A stretch of 64,000 nucleotides of DNA from Diplonema japonicum (Eukaryota > Euglenozoa > Diplonemea > Diplonemida > Diplonemidae), in assembly GCA_964019335.1 (NCBI GenBank), contig OZ025679.1, positions 310,001-374,000 on the forward strand, read 5' to 3'. The position numbers and the translations under genes were made by a program. Within the stretch, counting starts at the first letter, position 1. Each line of letters opens with the position of its first letter. The notes beneath the pieces were generated by a model, which saw only the letters and a list, made by a program, of their open reading frames with translations, ran no database searches and was not told where the DNA came from. Positions 42,347 through 51,990 of this stretch are shown piece by piece.

Positions 42347-43822
42347 ATGAATGACATAAGCCCCAAGAAGGCTGCAGTGCAGTACCTGTCGGAACACCGA
42401 ATCCCTGCTGTGATGGAACACCTGGTAGCTGAGCTGGTGCAGACGAGGCCCGGAGAGGATGCCCTGTTCAGGACGATGGAGAGAATCTTGAAAAAGACTT
42501 GTACCACACGGTACAAGGATTGGAGGACACGTGTGGAGTCGATGAAGGAGGGGGGCTTTGAGGAAGGGCTCTCCTTCACCGTCCCCGAGAAGCCTGGGAG
42601 GTCTGGGTCAGAGCTGCTCCCTGGTGGCATGGAGAGGCCTGTGAAGAAGGAGGACTGCGAGGAGTTCATCCGCCTTGTGGGGGAAGCACAGGCTTGCTGC
42701 GTCAACGAGGCACTTCTGGACGGGACCTTCACACTCCCTGCGAATGACATCGCGGAAGGCAAGCTGATGTCGCTGGGCTACATCAGGAACTCGCTGAACA
42801 TCATGATCGTCACCCAGCACACACAACAGCAATGGGACAGTTTCGGTCTGGTCTGGGCAGCCCCCAAACAAGGCCGATGGGAGGGCCTCATCACGAACGG
42901 TTTGACGAAACGTGTTGCCTTCACAGACAAGCTGAAGTTCTTGTTGGAATCCAAGTCAGCCATCGATATCGAAGAGGCGCGCATTCTGGAGGAAATCGTC
43001 CGCTCTGAGGGGATGGAGCCTGCTACAGAGATCTCTCCAAACCACAAAAGTTCTCAAAACCAGCTTAATAGAATGATGTCAGGGAATGATTTGAAAACCC
43101 TCCGCAACAAGACGGACATTACGAAAGAAGAATGGGAGGCCTACAACATCACGTGGTCTGCCCCGCCAGTGGCGATGGTTCAGAAGAAATGCGGGGAGGC
43201 GAAGCCTGTGGCCTATCGTGAGAGGATGTCGTATTTTGCAGCATGCGATGAGTACACGATGCAGGGCGGGAATGTTACAATTGACCTGGTCAGGAGGTTC
43301 TCTCCAACCCATTTCGCGAAGGACCTGTTTTCACCGAACTCTCTTGAGGAAGGGTCAAATGAGGGTGAGGGCAACGAGTCAGGTGTACCATCTTCCATTC
43401 CAACGGCTAGACCTTCGCTGTGGCAAGAGCACTTGGACACATACAGGCAAGAGTTCGAACCTATTATAGAAGCACTTGAAGAGGTTGACTACGACAGTGA
43501 AGAGTGGGAGGAGATGGAGGTTCGTTGGTGTGTCTACATGAATGGGGAGAAGATGGACCTCATTCCGAAGGGAGCTGTGACCCCTGTTAAGCTAACCGAC
43601 AAGGCCATCTACTGTGACATTGCTAGGAAGACGTTGAACCGCACACGCCCCGCTCCAACGCAGATCACCATCCCGCCGAACACCACCGAAGCAACATGGG
43701 AGGACCTCAACATAACATGGTGCGCAATCTCCGATGGCGTCATCACCGATATCATCCCCAACGGCAGGTGTATCCCGGTTCACTTTTCGATGAGAGATTT
43801 TTACCTCGAATCCCAATATTGA
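42347..43822 (+). CDS. RIIa-type docking domain protein with four W-repeats, copy B
   Basis: Second copy of the 491-aa protein at 36428-37903. Codons 4-5 are ATA AGC here and AGA AGT there, and no other protein difference was found. The shared block begins a few bases before the ATG and stops about 12 bases after the TGA, in the G-run; the sequence on both sides is otherwise unrelated, apart from a 42-bp block further downstream (43967-44008 = 38791-38832). Such tight limits could reflect retroposition, gene conversion or selection on the frame; no poly(A) tail or target duplication is evident. The dimerisation-docking domain and all four W-repeats are intact, so both copies look functional. 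Confidence 0.8.
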   Translation: MNDISPKKAAVQYLSEHRIPAVMEHLVAELVQTRPGEDALFRTMERILKKTCTTRYKDWRTRVESMKEGGFEEGLSFTVPEKPGRSGSELLPGGMERPVKKEDCEEFIRLVGEAQACCVNEALLDGTFTLPANDIAEGKLMSLGYIRNSLNIMIVTQHTQQQWDSFGLVWAAPKQGRWEGLITNGLTKRVAFTDKLKFLLESKSAIDIEEARILEEIVRSEGMEPATEISPNHKSSQNQLNRMMSGNDLKTLRNKTDITKEEWEAYNITWSAPPVAMVQKKCGEAKPVAYRERMSYFAACDEYTMQGGNVTIDLVRRFSPTHFAKDLFSPNSLEEGSNEGEGNESGVPSSIPTARPSLWQEHLDTYRQEFEPIIEALEEVDYDSEEWEEMEVRWCVYMNGEKMDLIPKGAVTPVKLTDKAIYCDIARKTLNRTRPAPTQITIPPNTTEATWEDLNITWCAISDGVITDIIPNGRCIPVHFSMRDFYLESQY

Positions 43823-45034
43823 GTGGAGGGGGGGGTTTTTCTTTTTGCTTTTCTTCCGATTCGTCAGCTTTAACTTTCGTTTTTGCCAAAACTAATTGTA
43901 CTCTCTTTATTTATTTTTTTTTTTTCCCGAAAAATTGCACAAACTGCTTTTTTTTTTTTTTTTTTTGCGGGCCGTTGCTAACCACTTCGTTCCTATCATA
44001 GTGAATTTTTTTTGGAAAGCGCGGCCGGTGAGCTCAAAAACGCATACCTTAAAAGAATAGTTTTTTGGGGACCAATGTTTCCAACCTCCCTGTGGTGGTT
44101 CCTGGTAATTGTGGTTTGGAGAAACACAAGCGAAAGGGAAACTCTCGTTCTAAAGCCGTACACGTGGGGAAACCTGGACGGGGGTGGAGAGCCCACCCTA
44201 CGCGTGGCGCCAGTTAGCATCGCCCTCAACGGAGAGTCCCTTATCCCATTACATCGGACAAGGAGGTGGCTTCAACAGGTCAGGCAAGTAGCCTCCCCGC
44301 GGCATCGTGCCAGTGAAGCAAGCCTCCCACAACTCTCCAGTTGGTGTTTAATTGCTTCTGTGGCCCCTCTCCCTATTTCAATTTCCAAGCTTTCTTTATC
44401 TCTCCACTTTTACTTTCTACGGGACCACAGGGGACGTGGGAGGCTTCGGGGCGAAGTTTCACAAGGGTGGCCGCTGTGTCACATACTGCATGGCACCACT
44501 AAAATCGAGACAACTTATTTTTCTTTGCTTTTTTTCCAAATAACAAGTTGGTTAAAAATGATAATAAACTTGCGTTAATTGTGCCGAGTAACAATTTACC
44601 TCTGCAGGGTTTTTGCCTTTTGCTGCCCCCCCCCCCCCCCCCCCCCTTACTCGAGCGATACTAAAACGGCGGGTTTTCCCTATTATTATTTTTATATACT
44701 TCGCAAGCAACAATGACGCTCTCCTCTCTGTTTCCTTACTTCCTTTATCAAACTCCGTCATTTCCCTTTTTTTGCTATTCTCTACTGTCATATACAAAAC
44801 AAAAAAAAAGAAGAAAAATCCTCCCAAAAAAAAAAAGAAGAAGATTCCACCCGAAAAGGATTCTTCCGTGTTCCTGCAGGAAGAATACCCGCAAACCCGG
44901 GTTTTGCGGATCTTTCTTTTGTCACTTACACAAACCACCCTCCCCCCAATGACAAGTGGCGGAAATAATTTTTTTTTTTTTTAAATCGTTTTACAGCTAT
45001 TTCCTCCAGGATCTCAAGTCCCCCCTGCAAGAAC
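43823..45034. other. Spacer with weak coding traces
   Basis: Contains the 42-bp shared block (43967-44008) and the hairpin box (44022-44066). A mixed stretch 44090-44530 has open frames in more than one phase; GDVGGFGAKFHKGGRCVTYC follows an acceptor-like ACCACAG near 44430, but no start, donor or family could be established. 44610-44950 is homopolymer-rich, and a pyrimidine-AG series leads into the next gene. Confidence 0.4.
44022..44066 (+). promoter_or_regulatory. Conserved intergenic hairpin box, copy 3
   Basis: CGGCCGGTGAGCTCAAAAAC followed by GCATACCTTAAAAGAATAGT and T6. Nearly identical to 8449-8492; here the stem base GCG has become GCT, weakening the inner pairing. The next confident ATG is about 970 bases away, so unlike copies 1 and 2 it is not next to a gene start. 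Confidence 0.5.
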
Positions 45035-47743
45035 ATGAGGGCGGTTATCGCTGCAGTGCTAGCAGCAACTCTTTGCGAATCGCGAGAAGTGGTGAATTTC
45101 GACTTCGCATGGCGGTTTTTCAAAGGGAATCTACAATGCACCCCAGGCAGCTTCATTGAACAGAACGGGTACAGATGCGACGGGCTGCACTTTGCAGGGA
45201 ACGCCACCGCACAAGCTTGCAAAGACATATGTTGCAACGACCCGCAGTGCAGGGTGTGGCAATGGCTGAACGGAGCCCAGCAAAACGGGGGGTGTTGGAT
45301 TGGTGAATGCAGCTCAAACCCCATCCCCGACCAAACATGGGTCGGCGGCGTAAAGACAAACAACGTAACATACCCCGCCTCCCACCATGAGTACGATGAT
45401 GCCACATGGGAGGTTGTTGACGCACCCCACGATTTTCTCATAGGCAGCGCGGTCTCCCCTTCTGCTGTCCCTGACCAAGGGTACATCCCGCGAAGCGATG
45501 CATGGTACCGAAAACACTTCATAATCCCGGAGTCATGGTCGGGAAGGACCATTTGGATATATTTTGAGGGGGTTTTCAAGACAACCACGATGTACCTCAA
45601 CGGGGTCCCGTTGGGCGTGCACGAGTCGGGGTACACTTCGTTCCACTACAGAATCGACAATGTTACATCATTGAATTACAACACGGCGAACGTATTGTCG
45701 ATCTTCGTGGACGGGACGGTAGGGACGGGCTGGTGGTACGAAGGCGCTGGTATATACAGACACGTGCAGATCGTCGCTTCTGACAAAATACATGTTGATG
45801 TTGACGGTACCTTCGCGCCTGCAGAGTTGTTGGGGGACGTTGTGAATGGGACGGCTCCTGCGGTGATCTACGCGTCTTCTTACGTTGTTAACGATGCGCA
45901 GCCTCCTTCTTCTGCCGAGGTCGAAGTGGCTTTTGTACTGTACGACCCGTCCACGTCGACCATCGTTGCAAGTGGAACCAGCGAGACGAAAACGATAGGG
46001 TCGGTAGGCGTGGGTTTCAACGCAACAGTGAGCATTCCCTCCGCGAAGCTTTGGTCTGTTTCAAACCCGAACTTGTACGTCCTGTCAAGCATTGTGAGGG
46101 TCGGCAACAATATCGTCGATGTGGTCAATACAACAGTCGGTGTGCGGGGTATTGAGTACACGGCCGACAGTGGTTTCTACCTGAATAACGAGCATGTGAA
46201 GATACGGGGTTTTTGCGACCATAATAATTTTGCGGTGGTCGGGATGGCGGTTCCGGACCGTGTCAAGCTCTTTGCTGCGCAGTCCTTACGTAGCATAGGG
46301 GGCAACGGAAGGCGTATGTCGCACAACCCACCCGAGCCTGTCATGATAGACATCTACGACAGACTGGGCGTCCTCGTCATGGACGAGAACAGACAGTTCG
46401 GCAACAACCCCGCCTTCGTCATGAACATGGGCGCCATGGTGAAGCGCGACAGAAACCACCCCTCCATCGTGATCTGGTCGTATTGCAACGAAAATGGTTG
46501 TGGAGGAAACGCCACCGCCGGTGCACCATTTCGTGACATCACGTACAAGTACGACGGTACCCGACCCACGCTTGGGAACAATGTTTACAACACGAATCTG
46601 AACAAGTACATGGACGTGCAAGGGTTCAGCCACATGGCGAGCTCGGAGTTTTTGAAGTACCACTCGCAGTTTCCTAAAAAACCAACCTTCGCATCGGAAT
46701 GCTGTTCATGCGAGTCTATGCGCGGCGAGGATGTGTCGAGCTCTGCAGACGGCGGCGTCATTCAGAACTTCAACGCGGACTGCGTAGCAAGCCAGACAAA
46801 CGCATCCGACGGCCTACCCTTCATGTCCGGCACTATGGTGTGGACGCTATTCGATTACTTCGGAGAATCGCACGGTTGGCCGCACGTGTCGTCTATGTAC
46901 GGGCAGTTCGACGTCGCTGGGTTTAGAAAAGCCGCTTCATATTGGTACGAAACATGGTGGCCGTCTACCCGCGGTGACATAGTCCCGTCGCACACGTGCC
47001 ACATTGTGGAGCATTGGGCGAAGGATGTCGGCGGTCCTTCACGCACCGTCCATGTCTACACCAACGCACCGAGCGTGGAGCTGTTCCTCAACGGGGCCTC
47101 ACAAGGCGTGAAAACCGTTCCCACCCTTGGGTACGGACAGTGGGACAATATACAATACGCACAAGGCCGTCTTGACGCAAAAGCAATGGACGGTTCAGGC
47201 AGGGTAGTTTCAACTGATTTTGTAGTGTCCGGGGGTACGCCTAGTCGGTTGGTGTTGAAGGTGGACGCGCCTTCTCCGGCGACAGGTACTGGTGCTGTTC
47301 TGTACGGGGATGGTCAGGATGTTGCTCTGCTCCGTGTTGAAGTACAGGATTCTGAGGGGAATGTTTTGAACACCGCGAATAGTCAGAATGTGACCTTTGA
47401 GGTGGTGTCAGGCCCTGGTAGGGTGTTGGGCGCGCACAACGGTGACCCGAGGAATCATGTTCCTAATCATAGCCAGTCGTGCGCTGTGATGCATGGGTTG
47501 GTCAGAGGGGTTGTCCAGGTTACGGAGGATTACTCGAAAACGCTGGCGTCGCGTCAGCTCCTCACGAAGATCGACGTGGACTCCGGGCGGAGGACGAAGA
47601 TCGTCACCACTAACGAGCAGCCCTCGCCCATAGTTGTCAAGGCGTCGTGTACTGGATTTTCGCCGGTCACAGTTACCATCTCTGTTTCTGCTGATCCGTC
47701 TTATAGCGTGCTTGATTCAGCATCTGCCTTTGTTCGATTCTAG
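45035..47743 (+). CDS. Secreted glycoside hydrolase family 2 (beta-galactosidase-like) with Cys-rich insert
   Basis: Single exon, 902 aa. Signal peptide MRAVIAAVLAATLC. Residues about 37-92 are a PAN/apple-like Cys module (RCDGLHFAGNATAQACKDIC, CRVWQWLNG, CWIGEC) inserted near the start of the sugar-binding domain. Normal GH2 landmarks follow: APHDFLIG near 130, AWYRKHFIIP, GWWYEGAGIYRHV near 235-250, RHVQIV, and the TIM barrel from about 375. The acid/base is in WSYCNENG (Glu486, after Asn485) and the nucleophile is likely Glu555 in FASECC; the C-terminus has bacterial-Ig-like beta domains. The enzyme probably removes terminal beta-galactosyl or related residues from extracellular or food-vacuole glycans. 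No intron is present, although many neighbours have them, which would fit late acquisition but does not prove it. Confidence 0.92.
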   Translation: MRAVIAAVLAATLCESREVVNFDFAWRFFKGNLQCTPGSFIEQNGYRCDGLHFAGNATAQACKDICCNDPQCRVWQWLNGAQQNGGCWIGECSSNPIPDQTWVGGVKTNNVTYPASHHEYDDATWEVVDAPHDFLIGSAVSPSAVPDQGYIPRSDAWYRKHFIIPESWSGRTIWIYFEGVFKTTTMYLNGVPLGVHESGYTSFHYRIDNVTSLNYNTANVLSIFVDGTVGTGWWYEGAGIYRHVQIVASDKIHVDVDGTFAPAELLGDVVNGTAPAVIYASSYVVNDAQPPSSAEVEVAFVLYDPSTSTIVASGTSETKTIGSVGVGFNATVSIPSAKLWSVSNPNLYVLSSIVRVGNNIVDVVNTTVGVRGIEYTADSGFYLNNEHVKIRGFCDHNNFAVVGMAVPDRVKLFAAQSLRSIGGNGRRMSHNPPEPVMIDIYDRLGVLVMDENRQFGNNPAFVMNMGAMVKRDRNHPSIVIWSYCNENGCGGNATAGAPFRDITYKYDGTRPTLGNNVYNTNLNKYMDVQGFSHMASSEFLKYHSQFPKKPTFASECCSCESMRGEDVSSSADGGVIQNFNADCVASQTNASDGLPFMSGTMVWTLFDYFGESHGWPHVSSMYGQFDVAGFRKAASYWYETWWPSTRGDIVPSHTCHIVEHWAKDVGGPSRTVHVYTNAPSVELFLNGASQGVKTVPTLGYGQWDNIQYAQGRLDAKAMDGSGRVVSTDFVVSGGTPSRLVLKVDAPSPATGTGAVLYGDGQDVALLRVEVQDSEGNVLNTANSQNVTFEVVSGPGRVLGAHNGDPRNHVPNHSQSCAVMHGLVRGVVQVTEDYSKTLASRQLLTKIDVDSGRRTKIVTTNEQPSPIVVKASCTGFSPVTVTISVSADPSYSVLDSASAFVRF

Positions 47744-48193
47744 AGGTTAGAAAAATCGAGTCTTTTTTGCTTTTCGAACGTAATTTCTTAGATAATCATG
47801 ATAAAAATTTAAAAAAAAAAAAAAGAAACGTCTTTTCCTCTTCTTTTTTTTTTTTTTTTTTTTGTGTTTTCCTGTGGCGATCCTGTCACATACTGCAGAT
47901 TCCCTTCAAAGACATCTTTTTTTTTTATTGTGCGTGCCCCCATAACGCCAGCGGAGACCGCGATCGTTGTTCTTTTTGGCGCAGATTGCATCCATGACTG
48001 ACAGACGGTCAGCACCAGAATGCAACCGCAGAATGGTGACAGGCACGTGTAGGACTCAGCCCAGATCGAGTTTCTTCTTTATTTTTATTTTCTATGTTGC
48101 AAATATTCTTATGCAACCTTGATCCCAGCAAGAAATGATAAATTTCGGTGTGCTGGTGGGCTCACCGTTGGGGGAATAAAAAAAAAGAAAGGG

Positions 48194-48226
<33 letters not shown>

Positions 48227-48381
48227 CAGCTTTCTTTTTTCTTTTTGCGCGAACAAACAAATCACCTACACAACACAGTTGGGGAACCGAAAAAAAAAAC
48301 AAAACAAAAGAATACAGAAGAAAGAAAAAAAAAAAAAAAAAAAACACACAAACTTTCTTCTCCCCCTTCTCTCTTTGGAAA

Positions 48382-48412
<31 letters not shown>

Positions 48413-48445
48413 GCAGAAAACCCCACATCCTGATCTTTTCTTTAA
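47744..48445. other. Spacer
   Basis: A mixed stretch 47870-48180 with a small hairpin CTGACAGACGGTCAG near 47998, then long A-runs up to the next gene. No RNA gene or coding region recognised. Confidence 0.45.
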
Positions 48446-49434
48446 ATGGGTCCTGCTGAAGGGTTGATTACCTTTCTAACCGCGATGCCCCATGATCTGT
48501 GTTGGTTGGAAAGGGCGGCAACAGGCGGCGGCCTTGGGAAAGACCCGCTTTTGGAGCATTGCCTGCTTAGGGCAGAGAACGGCGAAGTGGGCACAGTAGA
48601 GGGTCTGAAACAGGCTGTTTTAACCGTCATCCTCCTAGGAGTGATGGGAGGGGTCTTGTACTTGGTGAGATGGATAAAGTTGTTAGCGAGAAAATCCGAG
48701 GATGAAAAGACAAGGGAGCTGAGAAAACTGGTCCCGGTCCAGAAGAAAGATTCGGAGCTAACCGTGGTTCTAGATTTGGACGAGACGCTGGTGAGCTTTG
48801 GGGACAACGCATTCGCCAGCAAAGGGACGGACGGAGTGAGGCTAAGGCCACGCTTGAAGAACTTCCTCGATTTCTTAGAGGAAGCCGACTTTGAGGTCAT
48901 TATTTGGACAGCAGCTACGAGATCTTACTCAAAATGCGTTCATGAGGCTTTGGCTGCAGTCAACCCCAACGTTATTCACCACAGGCTGTACCGTACCAAT
49001 TCGTGGTACACTGCCGATCACGTCAAAGATCTCAGAAGGTTGGGCCGTGACCTTGATAAGGTGGTGATGGTTGAGAACCGCGCTGCCTCGGGGCGTTTGC
49101 AGCCCGACAATACTATTCTAGTCCCGGACTTCACGCACAGAGGCGGGGGGTGCAGGGGCGGCGAGCAGGATCATGCCCTTGACCATGTGACATCCCTCTT
49201 GAAAGGCTTGGTCATGTCTAAGCAGACCGTGCCAAATTTTTTGAAGAAGACCAAGCTGGCTCGGCACATTCATGCTTCAAAGGTGATGATTTGAAAAAAG
49301 AAAAAAAAAAAAAAAAAAAAAAAAAAAGAAAAAAAAAACAGATTGAGGAAGACCCCAGTCACGCTGTGTTCCATTATGTGAGTGGGAAGTACGATTCTTA
49401 TATTACTGAAGCGTCTGGACCGAGGGGTCCTTGA
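48446..49434 (+). CDS. Tim50-like protein with FCP1/NIF phosphatase domain
   Basis: Exons 48446-49282 and 49342-49434 across a 59-nt A-rich intron; 309 aa. One membrane helix, VLTVILLGVMGGVLYLVRWI, at about residues 58-77 precedes the domain. The phosphatase core has VVLDLDETLVSF with Asp110 and Asp112, IIWTAATRSYS, LYRTNSWYTADHVKDLRRLG and LQPDNTILVPDF; the last two are closer to Tim50 than to CTD phosphatases. Tim50 receives presequence proteins in the inner mitochondrial membrane for the TIM23 channel. The DxDxT residues are kept, so catalytic activity is possible, whereas many Tim50 proteins have lost it. A Dullard/CTDNEP-type membrane phosphatase is the alternative. The N-terminus is not a textbook presequence. 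Confidence 0.82.
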
Positions 49435-49436
49435 AG

Positions 49437-49480
<44 letters not shown>

Positions 49481-50562
49481 GAATTTTCTCTCACACTTTC
49501 TGAATTTTTCCATTTTAAAAAAAAGAATTCTTTTTTTTTTCCCCCTCTTTTTCTTTTTTTTTTTTTTGATTCTCTCTTTTTCTATCTTCCCCCATTGTCC
49601 CCCCATTGTCCCCCTACTTGGGGGTGGTTTCTGATTTTCTACTGTTGCATTGGAACAAAACAATGAGCTAAAGAGAAAGAGCCGAGTGGGGGATACGTTA
49701 CATTTTTGGAGGGGGGGTCCCTCCCCCCTCCCCCTTTTCTATTTTAAAGATTATTTTCTTTTGTGTGTGCTTTCTTCTTTCTTTTTTTTTTCTTCGTTTT
49801 CTGCAGTTCTTTCTTTCTTTTCTCTCTCGTTCTTTTTTAAATTACTTTGATCAACCTTTTTTCCGGCCTGTTTCATATTGACAATGAATGCTTTCTTGGT
49901 TTACATATGTCATTTCTTTTTTTTTTTATTTGCCTTGGTCGGAAAGGGTTTTAAATTAAACAAAAAAAAAGAAAAAGAAGAAAAAAGAAGAAAAAAAAAA
50001 AAGAAAAAACTTATCTTTCGCGTGCCCCTTAAGAAAAAAAAAACTTTTTCATTCCCCCTTCCCTCCCAGAGATGGCAGCTCACTCTTCTGTTTTACAGCA
50101 GCCCTGATCTCAACATTGCAGTTTTTTTTTTTTTATTATTATTGTGAATACTTTGAAAGGATGGGGGGGAAAGTAAGCCCCCCCCCTCCTCCCCCCTTTT
50201 TTTAAAAAAATATTTCTTTACTTTTCTTCATCCATTCTCTTCCCGCTTGTGTATTTTCCACTATAAGAAAAAGGGTAAAAACAACAACACACAACGAGCG
50301 GGCACTCATCTTATACTACAAAACAGGCCCAGGCCAAATTCGTTGGAAGGAAAGGAAAAGAAAAAGAAAGGGGTGGGGGGGAGGAATAAAAAAACCCCCC
50401 CTATTTTTTTTCCCCTATTTTTTTATATTTTTTTTTTTTTTACTTTTTATTATTATTTCTTTTTTTTGTTCTTTGTGCGGTTTACCGTAAAAAAAAAAAC
50501 AAAAAAAAAAAAAAGAGAGACCGCCTCCCCCCCCTCCCCCCTCCTCCACCCCCCCTCATGAC
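49435..50562. other. Homopolymer-rich spacer
   Basis: Successive A, T, G and C runs with short mixed islands (49600-49700, 50080-50150, 50280-50345). No gene, RNA or repeat copy recognised. Confidence 0.55.
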
Positions 50563-51014
50563 ATGACAACTTGCATAAATCGAGACCTTAGCATAGGTGT
50601 GGACGGTGCTATTATTGAAGTCCTAGACTGGTATAACAGAAAAACCTGCCAGCAGAAGCAAAGTGTTCTCACGCGCGTGGCGTTCAGGCCATGTGATATT
50701 AAAAGGTGTGCAAGTGGAGTAGAGCTATGTTGGGTACCAGGGTACATAAGATGCGATGCAGTGTTTGGCAGGGCGGTACCAACAGGGCGGGTGCAGGGCA
50801 AGGTTGTTGCATGGAGTGGAGAAGGTGACAACAACCGAGGGTGGTGGGCCTCCACGCTCTGGTCCTGCAGAATGTACTCCAGCCTCATTAGAATAACAAA
50901 ACACTCTAAGTCCGTCACAGCTTTCATCAAAAGGGAGCCCACCCAGGCACTCCCTGTCATGGTGAAGGCAGGCTTCGGGATAACCCATTTCAAACAGGCC
51001 GCGTATGTAACTTG

Positions 51015-51050
<36 letters not shown>

Positions 51051-51730
51051 AGCCCGAACATCCATTGGGGTATCTCAGCCAACTTTCCTCGAAGCCTAAC
51101 AGCATCTCTCTGCGCTGACGTCTACCGAAGGTGGACCGCATCCATCTCATACTGCTTCTCTATCTTTACTGCCTCCGCTCGTTTCGCTGGCAATGTGGCT
51201 ACTAAGGTACTTTTTTTTTAAAAGTTTTTTCCAAAATAAAATAAAGGCCGACTCTGTATTTGAAGTTGCTGCCATGCTGAAAATACACCATTTATGGGAC
51301 CTGCTGAGCGACGGGTCCTCTGCTCACGTTTCATGGACAGTGGAAGGCATCGCAGCTGGTATTTTTTTTTTTTTTAATACTTTTTTTTGAAAAAAAATTA
51401 AAAAAAAATATTCTAGGGGTGTCTCTTTACCTTGACAGCGGGGCCGTAAAGAGCGATAAAGGCACGCACGGGGGCATGCCTGTGTGCCTTTCTTTCAATG
51501 CATTGTACCCAATAGGGCAGCCTTTGGGGGCGGTGGAGCCTTCTATGGCCTCAAGGCGGCCGCTCAGGTTCTTTTTCGGGTTGGAGCTACGTCCTTGGCT
51601 TGCTGGGTCTACTCATTCTGAGCATTTGCTCGAGGAGGATCCTTTTGCTAACCCGCCCCCTCCACCTCTACCACCGCCTTTGCCTCGGCGAACGCAGATT
51701 GACGGTCCGCGTCACCTTTCTGCTGTGTAA
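50563..51730 (+). CDS. SPRY-like domain protein, 4 exons
   Basis: Exons 50563-51002, 51053-51206, 51247-51358 and 51417-51730; introns of 50, 40, 58 nt, all GT-AG with A or T runs; 339 aa. Phases 2, 0 and 1 join cleanly, and the second to fourth exons have no other open frame of this length. Blocks reminiscent of a SPRY/B30.2 beta-sandwich are GVDGAIIEVLDWYNRK, RGWWASTLWSCRM and, after the third intron, AGVSLYLDSGAVKSDKG with VCLSFNALYPIG; SPRY domains end with a similar Leu-Asp-x-Gly strand. The tail is Pro-rich (PPPPPLPPPLPRR). SPRY domains mediate protein binding. The assignment is by pattern only. Confidence 0.65.
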
Positions 51731-51958
51731 GAGGGGGGGGACGTTATTTTTTTTTGTATTTAACAAGCACCGCTCAGTTTTCTTGTAAAAGGGGCAGAAA
51801 AAGAAAGCAGGAAAAAAAAAAAAAAAGAAAAAAAGAAAAAAAAAAGAGTGGTTAACATTGGAGTATTTTTACCCCTAGTATTCTTTTGGGATTTTTAGTA
51901 CACAAACAAGAATTTGTCGGACGTGAGCACAAATAAAAAACCCGACTCTCTCTTCTTC

Positions 51959-51990
<32 letters not shown>

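Noticed and set aside
42347-43822. Assembly duplication of the RIIa gene
   Set aside because: Not fully excluded, but the two copies differ in two bases near the start and have different flanks on both sides, which a simple assembly repeat would not give.
44012-44578. 188-codon open frame after the hairpin box
   Set aside because: It has no ATG at its start, is Leu/Ser-rich without domain features, overlaps the shared 42-bp block and hairpin box, and competing frames look equally coding further downstream.
45035-47743. Bacterial contamination as the source of the GH2 gene
   Set aside because: It has a eukaryotic-style signal peptide and Cys module, lies in the same strand order, and follows a local type of pyrimidine-AG leader, so it belongs to this genome even if the family was acquired.
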